Notes: generated by a model from the sequence alone, not told the origin. A stretch of DNA of 64,000 nucleotides from Hypericum androsaemum (GCA_963995505.1 OZ023196.1:13885106-13949105), one strand, 5' to 3'. Positions 20,254-33,221 are shown, numbered from the stretch's first letter. Translations and numbers: made by a program.

Positions 20254-21153
20254 TGATCCCATCAAATTGGATCGTACATCCATCCCATGTCTCGGGCAAT
20301 TATGTTTCCGCACCTCGTCTAATAAACGACTACTCGAATTGCTATTGTGTTGTGATACTGCAATTGTCTGAATGTCTTTATGGTTGATTTTTATTTGAAG
20401 TACTTCGATTATATTATATGCTTGTTCGTCTGCTTTGTTGTTCTTTTTCTTGTGATCTCATTAGCTTGTCTTTTTTTCATGTTCATCTTTGGCTTCGTTC
20501 GTTGTTCGAAGTCAATCAATATAGTGATATTAGTTTCCGAACGCAGTAATATTAGTTTCCGAACGTAGTAATATTGGTTTTCGAATTTAGTGATATTGAT
20601 TTTCTATTGAATTTTTATTCTTTGATTTTTCGAGTTTATTTAAAAAAATCTGGTAGTTGGTAGGATTTTTGAAGTTCACAATAATTTAAAGAGAGAGAAA
20701 GAGTCCCTTCCTCTTTTCACGTGAGATTGGTTTAAATTTTTTTTACCTTTTTAGTCTTTCCATAAAAAAGTATTTGCTATCTCTCTTTTTATTTTTATTA
20801 GTTTTCCAATTTTACCCTTAACTACTTTATTAATACCTAAATTACCACAATCTCTCCTTTAGTTCCCAAATTTGGGGACTACCCTAGTCCCCATCCAATC
20901 TCCCCCCGGCTCGCTCCTGGTGTGACCGTGTCAGCCTAGCTAGCTTCTTTCCTAATCTGTATTGGGATTTAATGGTCCACTTTATTTTATTGGTATAATA
21001 TATTCATTGTTCAAATAGTTTCATATTGAGTTTTCATAATTGTTTCTTTAGTGAATTCTCTTTAATATTAAATATTTGTTAACGATAATGACCAATAACA
21101 GCCTTCGCATTCTCGCCGATCTTACGCCCCTGTTGGTCATCCGTGCCCCCTCA
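20254..21153. other. 3' flank of RLK2 and AT-rich spacer
   Basis: Begins with RLK 3' UTR sequence shared with the other copies, followed by a short run of TAGTAATATTAGTTTCCGAA repeats near 20530-20585. No gene seen. Confidence 0.5.
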
Positions 21154-21668
21154 TCAGAGTCTTCCCCTCCGGCAGCGCACTGTCCTTCGTCGTCGTCGGC
21201 GGCGTCCACTTCATCCGCGGACTCGTTGACATCGAGGAGCGGCTCACCGTCGAGATCTATGACCCGGCCTCTAGCTTCTAAGACCTCTCCCTCCCGCTCC
21301 TGCCGGACTTCCCCTTCGACTACTCCTCCCAGACGCTCTCCTCCACCCTCCACGAGGGCCAGTGGTTCTTCGCCGGGATCTACTCCTTCGTGGTCTCATG
21401 GTTCGACCTCCGTGCGAGGCGGTGGGGTCCTGTTCTGACCCTAAGCCCGCCAGGGGCGGTCATCTCCTTCCTGGTCGCCTGCGATGGCGCGCTCGTTCTC
21501 ACCAGCATGTGTGCAGGGCCCCACCGCTTTGCCCTCTGGGAGGTCGAGGAGGACCACTGCGATGGGATGAAGCTGAGGGAGATGGAGGTTATGCCTTAGG
21601 AGCTGCTCTACGGGCTAGTGGATTCTGAGGAGGACGACAACAAGTTTAGGGAGTTTGTTCGCCTGAGA
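21154..21668 (+). pseudogene. F-box/kelch-repeat protein (At3g24760-like), fragment
   Basis: One frame reads a kelch/F-box-associated region: RVFPSGSALSFVV, IYDPASSF, WFDLRARRWGP, LSPPGAVISFLVACDGALVL, FALWEVEE, ELLYGLVDSEEDD. F-box/kelch proteins are substrate adaptors of SCF ubiquitin ligases. Two in-frame stops break it (TAA 21279-21281, TAG 21597-21599). The F-box and the 3' end are absent. It is strongly GC-rich, especially at third positions, in an AT-rich region, and has no introns. It looks like a foreign or transposed fragment. Family identification is from motif memory only. Confidence 0.6.
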
Positions 21669-22018
21669 AGATGACCAGAGGGGTATAATAGTCATTTCCA
21701 TGACAAAAATAAAAAAAAGAGCGGATGACGTCAGCGAGAGACCCGAGAGTACAATATAACCAAACACGGGGGACTGCAAAATTATTTTTGAAAACCAGGG
21801 ACCTAAGAGGGAGGGTGACCAAACACCAGGGACAAAGGGGTAATTTACCCAAGATTTTATCAGGCTCAACAGTTCTTTACTCTATATACCGGAGCTTGAT
21901 AAAAATATGTAATTTATTTATAAAATAATAATAATAGGGATTGTTGATAATCTTGTTGAATAATAAAGCTACAAATTCCAAATGAGCTAATTAATGAGTT
22001 TATTTTTTTTACATGTAG
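21669..22018. other. Spacer between F-box/kelch and processing-enzyme pseudogenes
   Basis: Contains wording typical of plant repetitive DNA (GGGGTATAATAGTCATTTCC, ACCAAACACCAGGGACAAAG) and then AT-rich sequence up to the splice acceptor at 22018. No gene. Confidence 0.4.
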
Positions 22019-23191
22019 GTGAGAAGGAGGTCATTGACTCGCCATTTCTTAAACCGTACTGCTCATGTGATGAGATATGGGGACCTAAAGATGAGCAAGG
22101 ACTTGCTAGCTTTGTACATGGGAAGAAAACCTCCAAATAATAATTCCACTCTTCCAGAGCATAGCAACCGAAATGTTGTTCCTAGACGTGACGCAGACCT
22201 CCTCCATTTGAACCACAAGGTTTCCAAATAATTAGCAGTAGGTAAATCGACTAATTTCGAACCATATAAGAGTACAAATAAGTGGAGTCTCTTTTCTTAT
22301 CAAATTTTAATGCAAATAGTTTCTTAGTGTTGGAACTCGAGATTCAACTAATCAAATAAACAACTCATGCAATTGATATATGTGCTCCATGACTTCATAT
22401 TCATTATTCAACATAATTTTGTGTTGAAAAGATTTTTTGTTGTTGTTGTTGTTGTTTTGAAACAGTACAATGAGGCCCCTGAGGGATCCGCAGAGAAGAA
22501 AGAAGCCCAAGACGAGCTCATGAGTGTTATAGCCCACAGAGCCCACGTGGATGCCACGGTGGACGAGGTTGCTAAGGCGATGTTTGGGGAAACCAGCTTG
22601 GATTCCATTCTGAATTGTGTTAGGCCTCAGGGGCATCCTCTGGTCGATGACTGGGATTGCTTAAAGTCTATGGAACGCATGTGCTATTTTAATAACTATC
22701 TAACGTATAGATTAATAGACGAGAGTTTTCGAATTTGAGTAATGAGATGTATACAGAATTTAGTAGAAAGAGTTTTGTTTTTTAAGAATAAAGAAAGAAT
22801 TTTGTGGGCATTTATAGTTTTGGCCGATTCAAACTTCTTGACATGCATATATGTTTGTTGGTAGAAGTCGAGGAACAACCCACTAATCTCATTAATCACA
22901 TGCATATAAAATTGTTTGTACTATTTAATATTGGTATAACTAATTGTTAAGAATTTCGAGTAGGACCCACTTCCCGATTTTGTGACATTGTTCTTGTTTG
23001 TAGGTGACTTTTATCAATTTAACTACATAAACATGTGTTATTGTGGACCATTAGGTCGATACGGGAGACAGTACAACAGAGCATTGGCCAACATGTGCAA
23101 CGCTGGAGCTACTGGCGTGGAAATGGCCGAAGCAGCAGCAACAATATGCTCTAAGTTGACTTATACTGGACAACAGAGATTTACCAAATGA
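22019..23191 (+). pseudogene. Vacuolar processing enzyme (legumain, C13 protease), 3' exons only
   Basis: Three exon-like blocks. Block 22019-22219 has HVMRYGDLKMSKD and NVVPRRDADLLHL. Block 22467-22672 has EAPEGS, HRAHVD and PLVDDWDCLKSM. Block 23004-23191 has CGPLGRYGRQYNR and ANMCNAG, then TGA. These are the C-terminal prodomain of VPE/legumain, the vacuolar Asn-specific protease. The catalytic His and Cys exons are absent. The donor after DWDCLKSM is not a GT, and the start of the last block is out of frame with its end. With no 5' part in the window this is a decayed fragment. The last exon has a second copy at 63203-63395. Confidence 0.8.
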
Positions 23192-23986
23192 AATCGATAA
23201 TTGATGTGGCACATAACATACTTGACTATCAAAATATAAATAAAAAACTTGTCAGTATATAATAAATAAGAAGATTTGACGACTCTGATTATTTTTTCTT
23301 GCTTTTTTTGGAACTTTACCGGTGAAGATTGTGTAAGATCAATATTATAATGAGTTTACGGATTTGTTTCTTATGGAATTAGAGTCTCTTATCATCCAGG
23401 AAAGCCCCAATAATTTTACAATTTTTGAACATATATCTCTCCTAATAACATTTACCATGTGGTACTTTCAACCTGAATTTAAGTTTCAACCTATTCACTC
23501 AAGTTTGATCCACTTGATATATGATAAGTTATAATATGTTTCAGTATAATTGCGAAGATGTCTCAAATTTTAACTAGAAATATAGTTGTATTAAAATTTT
23601 ATAAAAATATTTATTATTTTTTAATTTAATTTATGTAAAATTTGAATTAGTAAACTTAATAAATTTTGGCCAAGTGTTTAAAAAAAATATTCTCTTCTTT
23701 TCAAAGAAAGCTTACCTGTATATATATATGAAAAAAAATTGTAAATCCTTAAAATTAAATATAACATATAATTTTTTATTTATGAATTTTAAAAAATTTA
23801 ACTATTAAACCATTTTGAATCGATAAAAGAGGGATCCAACCAAGTTCAAGTCCCTCTAATCCCACCACCAAACACAAATCAAGCCAAAACCCCAAAACAC
23901 TATTCAAATCCCAATTGAACGCCCAGGAAACGGTATAAAAAACCTCCTTTTTTTTAAACCTTTCCCCTTCCCAGGTGAAGATCGAT
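23192..23986. other. AT-rich spacer, duplicated near the window end
   Basis: The first ~360 bp (to about 23550) match 63396-64000, apart from a ~340-bp segment unique to the latter (63607-63945). No gene seen. Confidence 0.6.
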
Positions 23987-24639
23987 GGCATCTTTGGCCT
24001 CAGGTGGCCCAGTAGAGTGTTAAAGTCTGAATCTTTGGGTACATTGAGGTGGGGGGAAATGTGAATTCTTCGGCATTTGGGAATTGGGTTATTTGGGTTC
24101 TAATTGGAAATGCTTATTTTTTTCAGCATTGAAGAAGTCTTGAAGAGTTGGTGTTGTTTTGGTTGAAGATGGTGAAGCTGTTGTTGTGTGTTGGCAGGGA
24201 TAATTTAGATTGGTCAAAATTCAGCGTCCGGGTTCGGGGGCGAGTTGCCCCTGCTTAACGAGTTGAGTTCTTTTCCTGTGGCCCGAAGCACAAATTCCTC
24301 GCACACCATGATGATGGAGAATGATGTGGAAGGTGGCACCTAGGGGCCGTACCCTGATGGATGCACAAATTTATAGACATTGTTGATCATTCTATAAGCA
24401 GTAAGAGATTGATAACATCTTTTCCTAGGTACGCTACCTTTTGTATGTAGTCTTCTTATGCTCATCAGAGAAAGTGAAATGTGTCTTATGCTTGCGGCAA
24501 CCTTTAGTTAAAAGGTACTTTTGGCACTCTGTGTTATTTGTCTTGTGGCTTCACGATCCCTTGACTATGCTGCTGAGTTAGACTACTTCTTCATTCACTT
24601 GTGCATTAGGGCATTTAAAGAATTTTTCATATAATCATG

Positions 24640-25690
24640 ATAGCGGTCGGTAAACCAAAATTCGACCGCTATAGCGCCACTACAGCCGCTACTCTCCATA
24701 GCGGGTAGCAGCAACTTAGCGTAGCAGTAACCATGGTTTCCCCGCTATAGCGCGTTATTGACAATAGAGAGGGACAGGGAAACAAATGTACCTCGGCCAT
24801 TTCCGGAGGCCATTCATCCTTTGATAGTACCCATTTGGTAAGATATACTGACAAACCGAAGCTGATTATGCAAATTGTGAAGACAAACACAATAATGGGG
24901 GAAGTTCTTGCACCAACATAAAACACCGCCCCCAAAGACCAACAACAAAATAATGAACAAGACACGGGCATTTAATCCCATGAGAAGACGTAGCATCTGC
25001 AGAGGAACAAGCAAAATTAGTCATGAAAGGATAAGAAAGAATGTCAAAACAAACGTTCTACGGGCAGGTCTCAGAACATAGATCTAGAAAGGTAAACAAT
25101 GTTGCACAAAGGACCAGAATTAAATATTTATTTATTTATTGAAGGCATATAGGTAATTTTGCACCTCAATAAGTGAACCAAATCAAGTGGGTGCCCTAAG
25201 TTTTTCACACATCAGTCCTCTCTCTCCCGTTTTCTTCTCATCTATCAAAAGAATAACTAAACTGGCCTACAGCTTTAGTAACATGTTAAGGATATTTAGA
25301 GACCATTTGGTTATGGGTATTGTGAGGAATCAACAGAAGAGAAGAAGAGATGAGAAGCTCTTTAGAAGAAGAAGTTTGGTTCTTTTTGGAGCTTTTGATT
25401 ATCTTTATCGATCTATTTGTCTATTTGTTGTGAATTTGCTTGAAGTAAATTGGCAAATGAACCACGACAAGAGCCTAGTAAATTAGCTTGAAGTAATTAG
25501 CTTGAATTTTTTTGTCTATGGTTCTTTTGGTCTTTTTAAATTTGTGTATTTTTTCTATTTTTGAGTATTTATGTTTACATTGTACACTGATTTTTAGTCT
25601 TTGCAATAGCGGCTATCCCGCTATCCGCTATACCGCTATAGTATTTTAAGGGGTCGCCACTACGCGGCGCTATCTGAGATTGACAACAGA
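24640..25690. repeat. GCTATAGCG repeat pair around an inverted pyrophosphatase exon
   Basis: Clusters of palindromic GCTATAGCG/CCGCTATA words lie at 24648-24766 and 25605-25690. Each ends in TTGACAA-(T/C)-AG. Between them, sequence matching 31046-31466 of copy 2 runs in reverse orientation (24788-25115), followed by unrelated AT-rich DNA. GCTATAGCGG-rich ends resemble plant hAT elements; that assignment is tentative. Confidence 0.55.
24792..24996 (-). pseudogene. Pyrophosphatase exon 2, inverted
   Basis: On the minus strand an acceptor CTGCAG precedes MLRLLMGLNARVLF, and the exon ends EMAE before GTACAT. One frameshift separates LLLVFG from GAVFYVGARTSPIIV. It corresponds to 31263-31466 on the plus strand in copy 2. 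Confidence 0.8.
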
Positions 25691-27415
25691 ACTGTCCCTA
25701 GCTTGAGTTCCCAACTTCATCAAATTTTGTTTGGATTCACTATTCAGAGAGCAACTGTATCATAGAGGTTTACTTAACCATTTTCTATATCTTTCTGCAT
25801 CATTGATTAGTTCCGAACTTTTTATGATATGTATCTGCTTTGACACTTTTGCAACTGTAGCCTCTGAACCAATTTCCCATTTTATGGGTATTTTGCATCC
25901 CTTTTTGAAATAGCAGTGATTTTGAATGTGATTGCTTTTCCAGATATCTGATGCAATAAGCGATGGGGCAGAAGGTTTCTTCAGGTCTCAATACGGAACT
26001 ATTTCTAAGATGGCATTTTTGTTGGCACTGTTAATTCTCTGCATATATCTCATGTGCTGAAAATGCATTTCACTATGAAGAGGACATGTATACCCTTGTG
26101 CTGAATTTACTTGCTTCTCTTTCCAAATATAGAACTGCATCAACATTTATTACTGTTGCTGCATTCCTTTTGGGAGCTTTGTGCTCTGGTTAAGTTGGCA
26201 TGTGGGTATCGGTTCGTGCAAATGTAGAGTATTTAGTGCAGCAAGACGATCTGCTAGAGAGGCACTGCAGGTTTTTTCTGTCACAATACACTGTAATTTT
26301 TTAATATATTTGAAGCTTTTGGACCTTGACTGGAACTGCTTTTAGGTAGCTGTTCGTGCTGGAGGTTTCTCTACACTTGTGGTGGTTGGCATGGCTGTTA
26401 CTGGCATAGCCATTCTTTATGCCACATTCCATTTTTTGTTGGAAGTAGATACTCCAGGTGCCATGAAGGTTACAGATTGTAAGTCCACCTTATCTGATCA
26501 AACTCTAAATATTTTTGTTCTCTAGTGAGATTAGATTCAATGAGTGCTTGATGATTGTTGTCGATGCATATAATTGAGAGCAGCTCTGCTGAGTGTTGAT
26601 AACTTTATAAGCTATACATAATCTGATTACAGTTCTTTACAGGTTGTATACTTCAATAATACTTGGTTTGATATTTTAATTGTCTTTGCCAGTACCTCTT
26701 CTTCTTGTTGGATATGGATTTGGAGCTTCCTTCGTTGCTTTGTTTGCTCAGTTGGGTGGTGGAATATACACAAAAACAGCTGATGTTGGCGCTGATCTTG
26801 TGGGAAAAGTCGAGCAGGGAATACCTGAAGATGATCCCAAAAATCTTGCTGTCATTGCTGATCTGGTACTTTCATATTCTCTTCCAAAGCTTCTTCATGT
26901 AGTGTGGAAAAGTTTTTCTTTTGCAAAAATTCTGAAAAGATTTTATAGAGCTGAACTGGTATATTGAATTTTTTGACGGAGTGAACTGATAAAAGTTTGT
27001 GGATTGAAGGTTGGGGACAATGTAGGTGATTGTGCTGCCCGAGGTGCAGACCTCTTTGAAAGTATCGCTGCTGAAATAATTAGCGCTATGATACTGAAAG
27101 GAACAATGGCGCAACACTGCAAAATTGAAGGTACATTGTTCAAAGGATAGAATGCGCCAGTTTTCGTATTCTGCTTATAGTTTCTCCTGCTGATAGCTTC
27201 CACTGGTTAGATCTATTGTACTGGATATTAATGTATCTACATCTGCTTTCTTGGAGTTTACCACACATTCTAACTCTATTTATTTCTTTCGTTGCTTTTT
27301 TCCAAACAATTTTGTTGAAAACCGGGTGGCTTTTTTCCATTGTTGTTTCTCATTATGTTTCCATCTATATTTTGATGCAGCCTGAAAGTGTTCGAGAAAT
27401 CACTGATGTTCAGAT

Positions 27416-28917
27416 GCTCCTCTCTGGAAAGAAGCTATCAACAGTGAGATAGAGTCCATCATGCAAAACAACACGTGAGAAATTGTGGATCTCCCACCAG
27501 GTTGCAAACTTTTAGGTTGCAAGTGGATTCTTAAAAAGAAATACAAAGCTAATGGATCAATCGATAAGTACAAAGCTCGATTGTTAGCTAAAAGGTTCAA
27601 ACAGAAGGAAGGATATGATTTCTTTGACACGTATTCACTCGTCACAAGAATCACATCTATTAGAGTGCTCATAGCTGTTACAACACTCTATAACCTCGAG
27701 ATACATCAAATAGATGTAAAAATAGCTTTCCTAAATGGAGAATTGGAAGAGGAGATATATATGGAATAACTTGAAGGATTTGTTGTCCCCGGACAAGAGT
27801 GTAAAGTATGCAAACTAGTCAAGTCACTCTACGGGCTAAAACAGGTGCCGAAATAATGGCATGAGAAATTTGACAGAACAATGATGCCAAATGGTTTTAA
27901 GATCAATGAGTGTGATAAATGTGTATACATTAAAGGCACACCTGATGCGTACATGATTGTATGTCTGTATGTAGACGACATGTTAATCATGGAAAGCAGT
28001 AATGATCTTATCGTGAAAACTAAGAACATGTTAAAGAATAACTTTGACATGAAAGATATGGGTCTAGCTGACGTCATACTAGGGATTAAAATCTCTAGGA
28101 TGACTGAAGGAATTGTCTTGTCACAATCTCACTATGTTGAGAATGTACTCAAGAAATTTGAAATTTTTGACAAACCTCCAGCTAAGACTCTGGTAGACCT
28201 GAGTCTACACCTAGCTAAAAATAGAGGGGACCAGTATCTCAATTAAAGTATGCAAGGATCATTGGAAGCGTGATGTACTTAACAAATTATACACGCCCTG
28301 ATATTGCTTATTCAATTAGCAAGCTTAGTAGATTCACGAGTAATCTAGGAACAGATCACTGGCTAGCTCTAAAAAGGGTTCTAAAGTATCTAAAACATAC
28401 TTTGAATCACGGTATACTTTATACAAGATATCCAGCTGTATTGGAAGGATACTGTGATGCAAATTTGATATCAAACACTAAAGACTCCAAATCCACTAGC
28501 GATTACGTGTTCACCATAGGTGGAGGAGCTGTGTCTTGGAAATCCTCCAAATAAATGTGCATAGCTCGATCCACCATGGAGTTTGAGTTTATAGCACTGG
28601 ATAAAGTTAGAGAAGAAGCTGAATATCTCAGAAACTTCTTAGAGGATATTCCGTGTTGGAACAAGCCTGTGCCCCCTGTATTGATACATTGTGATAGCAT
28701 GTCAGCAATCGGAAGAGCACAACGTACTATGTACAACGGTAAGTCTCGACACATCTGTAAGAGACATAATACCATTAGGTAATTAAGTTTTGGTAGTATA
28801 ATTACCATTGATTATGTGAAGTCTAAGGACAACATAGCTGATCCTTTGACGAAAGAAATCAACAGAGATCAAATGTATAATGCAGTAAGGGGAATGGGGT
28901 TAAAACCCACACATTAA
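27416..28917 (+). pseudogene. Ty1/copia pol remnant (reverse transcriptase and RNase H)
   Basis: Starts directly inside the RT domain ([43 protein letters not shown] with the YVDD-type box) and runs through RNase H to ADPLTKEINRDQM, stop at 28915-28917. It has stops at 27767 and 27854 and further ones near 28244 and 28552, plus a frameshift between 28246 and 28270. Gag, protease, integrase and the 5' LTR are missing. It sits inside pyrophosphatase copy 1. Confidence 0.9.
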
Positions 28918-29464
28918 AGAACGTTCATAGTGGTAACTCAACCATGATGAGTGGAGATCCCACAAACTTGGTTCAATGAGACAACTAAATTATGGATGGT
29001 TCAAATAATTACTTGCAACCTATCCCATTCTCAGAAGCTGTCCAAGTACTAACCTGCAGAGGTGGGGTAAGGTTAACCGTCTACGCTTTTAATGATTCCT
29101 ATACTAGATAAAGGTAGAGTATGGCAGGATACTCTTGATAGGAAATTACCTATATAAGTGTGAAGCGAGGCCGCTTCAAATGGAACAAACACTTATGAAT
29201 CCGAGATATGGTCCATGGCCGAAATAGATAAAACGTGAGAACCAAAGGATATTAGAGATATCATTGTGTAAATGTTATTGTCTTGGTTTACATAAAAAAG
29301 TTGACCAGTTCAAGACATCGCGTTCACTGAGTAGCAAGTAAATTCGATAAAATTTTACTAGAAAAGGTTCAAAGCCGTAAGCTACCTTTCTCGATGCAAT
29401 GATAACTTGTCGAAACTTTTCTTAAAAGTGTCAGCATGCATTAATCATCATTCATGCGGGAGAT
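28918..29464. other. Copia remnant, sequence between pol and 3' LTR
   Basis: Noncoding sequence after pol, ending in GCGGGAGATT, a polypurine tract directly before the LTR. Confidence 0.7.
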
Positions 29465-30271
29465 TATTGGAATAAATATATATTTAATACATTTGGCCCA
29501 AGGTGGAAGGCCAAGCTGAAAAGTCCAAGCTAGGCCCAGGGTGAATGGAAAAACTATTACCACATCGAAAATTGCAAGGGATTTTTTCCTGTTTATAAGG
29601 TGAAGCCCTAAGCTGGTGTAATATTAAATATTCTACCTGGAGGGCTATCTGAGGCTACCTGCGAGGATGGTACGAAGCACGAACACAAGCACGAGAATGA
29701 GTACGCGCTCACAATGGGCGCTTTGTGGCGCACAGACAAATCTAGAAACTCCCAGAAAACTGAAGGAACACGAGTGGAGGCCCGCCAAAGTGACACCTCG
29801 CAAAGAAGTACGAGTGAAGGCATGGCCTAATCTGGTATGCGAAGGGGTGCCTCTGGCTGGCTGAAGAGGTACCTGAAGGGTAGCCAGCCTGCTGGCCAAA
29901 CGGATGTGACTCCTCGAAATTACTTTGTGCCCCTTCGGAAGTGCCTGCTTCCACTCCATCCAGCGCCTATAAATAGGCCTCTCCCCCTCATTTGCATTTG
30001 ATCCCAACTACAAGTGCATCAGCATTGTAGTTCTCTCCTCTCTCTCTCTCTCTCTCTCTCACAGAAAAGTCTGAATATCCAAGGTTCGCCTGAACTTTCG
30101 AGGGTCGTTGTGCTACGAACTTGGAAGCAGCCTAGTCGTTGTATCTTGGGGACGATTGCCACAGCCTATAAGCACTGAATACGGAGAAATCGCATCTTAC
30201 GGAGAAAGAGTCTAACTCTTACCTCGACTACACAAGATCCTAATCAAGTACACCACCTCTGGCGTTCAACA
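29465..30271 (+). repeat. 3' LTR of the copia remnant
   Basis: About 807 bp from (TA)TTGGAATAAATATA, mutated from TGTTGG, to GGCGTTCAACA. It has a TATA box (CTATAAATAGG, about 29967) and a (CT)n tract at about 30034-30061. ORFs in it are shadows. Boundaries are inferred from the polypurine tract and from where pyrophosphatase copy 2 begins. Confidence 0.65.
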
Positions 30272-30309
30272 AATTTTGCCTTTTCACTTGAATTCTCATC
30301 TGGGTGCTA

Positions 30310-32870
30310 GAAAAGATTGCATCTTTGGCCTCAGGCGGCCCAGAAGAGTGTTAAAGTCTAAATCTTTGGGTAGTGGACTAACTGTGAATTCTTTGGCATT
30401 TAAAAATTCAGTTTTCGTTGGTTGTGTTTATTTGAGGTTCTAATTGGGAATGCTTCTTTTGGTTTTCGTGTTTTGTTTGTGGTGTTGCTTATTTTATTCA
30501 GAATTGTTGGAGTCTTGAGTTGTTGGTGTTTGTTTTGGTTGAAGATGGTGAAGCTGTTGTTGTGTGTTGGCACGGATAATTAAAAGGTACTTTTGGCACT
30601 CTGTGTTATTTGTCTTAGTTGACAGAGTAAGTCCATGGTGGCTTTCCGAGGATGTAACGTGTGACTGAACAGGGCCAAGCTACCGATTCACCATTCCTAG
30701 TGATCCACTGAAGATGCCTAGAGCACAGGAAAACCATTAGACTAGAACTTTGTTCGCTTTTTTACCAGGTTCATGGGTTTCAACTTTCATGAGCAATGCC
30801 TCAACCACTGGATATTGAAAGAATGTGAAAGTTTCATTGAAGCTTTAGGTAGAGTGCTCTCTGTCTCGGGGTTGCAGACTAGGTTTTCTTGGTTACTTAA
30901 TGTGTATCTGAGAAGGGGGCATCATTACCAATTCTTCCATCGTAGTTGAGCTCTATCCAGTGGCTTCACGATCCCTTGACCATGCTGCTACAGTTAGACT
31001 AATTCTTCATGCACTTGTGCATTCGGTTTTGTTCGTTTGTGCAATGTCTAGCGGTCAACATTGTTTATCTTTCTAGATCTATGTTCCGAGACTTGCCTGT
31101 AGAACGTTGGCATTGTTATTTTGCATGGCATGGAATTTTTTTTACGAGTTGTGTAGTTGATCACCTGGAATATATCAGTCCAAAGTACATTTTGTTTCAT
31201 TCAGCACTGTTTTGACATTCTTTCTTATCCTTCAATGACTAATTTTGTTTATTCCTCAGTAGATGCTACGTCTTCTCATGGGAGTAAATGCCCGTGTTTT
31301 GTTCATTATTTTGCTTTTGGGCTTTGGGGCGGTGTTTTATGTTGGTGCAAGAACTTCCCCCATTATTGTGTTTGTCTTCGCAGTTTGCATAATCAGCTTC
31401 GATATGTGAGTATATCTTACCAAATGGGTACTGTCAAAGGATGAGGGGCCTCTGGAGATGGCCAAGGTACATTTGTTTCCCCGTGCCTTCCTTGAGTTCC
31501 CACCTTCATCAGAGTCTGTTTGGATTCAGAGAGCAAGTATATCATATAGGTTTACTTAACCATTTTTTATATCCTTCTGCGTCATTGATTAGTTCCCAAC
31601 TTTTTTATGATGCACATCTTCTTTGACACTTCTGCAACTGTAGCATCTGAACCAATTTCCCATTTTCTGGGTATTTTTGCATCCCCTTAAAAAATAGCAG
31701 TGATTTTGAGTGTGATTTATTTTCCAGAAATCTGATGCAATACGCGATGGAGCAGAAGATTTCTCTAGGACTCAATACGAAACTATTTCTAAGATGGCAT
31801 TTTTGTTGGCACCGTTGATTCTTTGCATATATCTCTTCTGTACTACTACTCCTCAACAAGAAGCGTCCAGCCTTGGGAAGTGATCTCATATGCTGAAAAT
31901 ACCTTTGACTATGAAGAGGAGGCACGTATACCCTTGTGCTCAATTTACTTCCTTTTCTTCTTCTGAATATAGGACTGCATCAGCGTTTATTACTGTTGCT
32001 ACATTCCTTTTGGGAGCTCTCTGCTCTGGTATTGCTGGTTATGTTGGCATGTGCTCTAGTGCAGCAAGACGATCTGCTAGAGAAGCACTGCATGCTTTTT
32101 CTGTCACAATACACTATAATTTTATAATATATTTGAAGATTTTGGACCTTAACTGGAGCTATTTCTAGGTAGCTATTCGTGCCGGAGGTTTCTCTGCACT
32201 TGTGGTGGTTGGCATGGTTGTTACTGGTATAGCCATTTTTTATGCCACATTTCATTTTTGGTTGGAAGTAGATACTCTAGGTGCAATGAAGGTTACAGAA
32301 TGTAAGTTCACCTCATCTGATCAAACTCTAAATGTTTTTGTTCTCTAGTTAGATTAGATTTGAACGGGTGCTTGATGATTGTCGATGAAGCATATAATTG
32401 AGAGCAGTTCTGCCGAGTGTTGATAACTTTATAAGTTATATACTTCTATAATACCTGGTTTGATATTTTAATTGTCTTTGCCAGTACCTCTTCTTCTTAT
32501 CGAATATGGATTTGGAGCTTCCTTCATTGCTTTGTTTGCTCAGTTGGGTGGTGGAATATACACAAAAGTAGCTGATATTGGTGCTGATCTTGTGGGAAAA
32601 GTTGAGCAGGGAATACCTGAAGATGATCCCAGAAATCCTGATGTCATTGTTGATCTGGTACTTTCATATTCTCTTCCAAAGCTTCTTCATGTAGGCTTGG
32701 AAAAGTTTATCTTTTGCAAAAACTCTGAAAATATTTTATGGCACTGAACTGGTATATTAACTTTTTCGACGGAGTAAACTAATAAAAGTTTGTGGATTCA
32801 AGGTTGGGGACAATGTAGTTGATTGTGCTGCTCGGGGTGCAGATCCCTTTGAAAGTATCACTACTGAAAT
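30310..32870 (+). pseudogene. H+-pyrophosphatase copy 2, part before the copia insertion
   Basis: Repeats copy 1 from GCATCTTTGGCCTCAGG onward. Exon 2 is in normal orientation at 31263-31466 but has an in-frame TGA after ISFDM. Later blocks: 31727 (SDAIRDGAED), 31975 (FITVATFLLGALCSGIAGYVGM), 32169 (AIRAGGFSALVVVGMVV), 32485 ([20 protein letters not shown]) and 32802 ([14 protein letters not shown]). A segment at about 30617-30957 is absent from copy 1. It continues at 38126 after the copia element. Confidence 0.85.
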
Positions 32871-33139
32871 TGTTGAGAAATAAGATCGAAACGAGAAATA
32901 CGAGACACACGAGAATTACGTGGAAATCCAAGACGGGGAGAAAACCACGGGCAAAGGAGAGTCGTCCACTATGTGAGTCCAATCGGTTACAAGGCCTCCG
33001 TGAGGGTTCTTTCTACCTCACAACTCTTGACTACTACACAAAAGACCTCGGCATATGCCAATATATATAGAAGATTATAACCCTACTCTAATTAGGAATA
33101 GAGTACTAATTTGTCTAGAATTTGAGACAAATCCTAACA
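32871..33139 (-). repeat. 3' LTR of the copia element
   Basis: 269 bp. By eye it differs from the 5' LTR at about 13-15 positions (roughly 95% identity), so the insertion is fairly old but younger than the gene duplications around it. Confidence 0.95.
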
Positions 33140-33221
33140 AATCTCCACCTTGTACCAAATTTTATGACTCCAACATCAACGGTGCTCCACCTTCACCACC
33201 AGCCCCTAAGGGTAATCAGCA

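Larger units (their letters stand above)
23987..27415 (+). pseudogene. H+-pyrophosphatase (type II, AVP2-like) copy 1, broken
   Basis: Recognisable exons, in order: a start region at 24308-24360 (MMMENDVEGG, then an in-frame TAG), an inverted exon at 24792-24996, then ISDAISDGAEGFF (25943), FITVAAFLLGALCSG (26140), AVRAGGFSTLVVVGMAV (26345), [20 protein letters not shown] (26693), [18 protein letters not shown] (27009) and QPESVREITD (27381). The intact family are multi-spanning proton pumps of Golgi-type membranes that hydrolyse pyrophosphate. Introns are retained, so it arose by DNA duplication, not retroposition. The 3' half is cut by a copia fragment at about 27416. Confidence 0.85.

Noticed and set aside
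22367..22738. A complete gene starting at 22367
   Set aside because: The first part is intron sequence with (GTT)n. Only 22467-22672 matches the processing-enzyme exon.
29645..30007. 120-codon ORF on the minus strand
   Set aside because: Lies in the copia LTR and has no family features.
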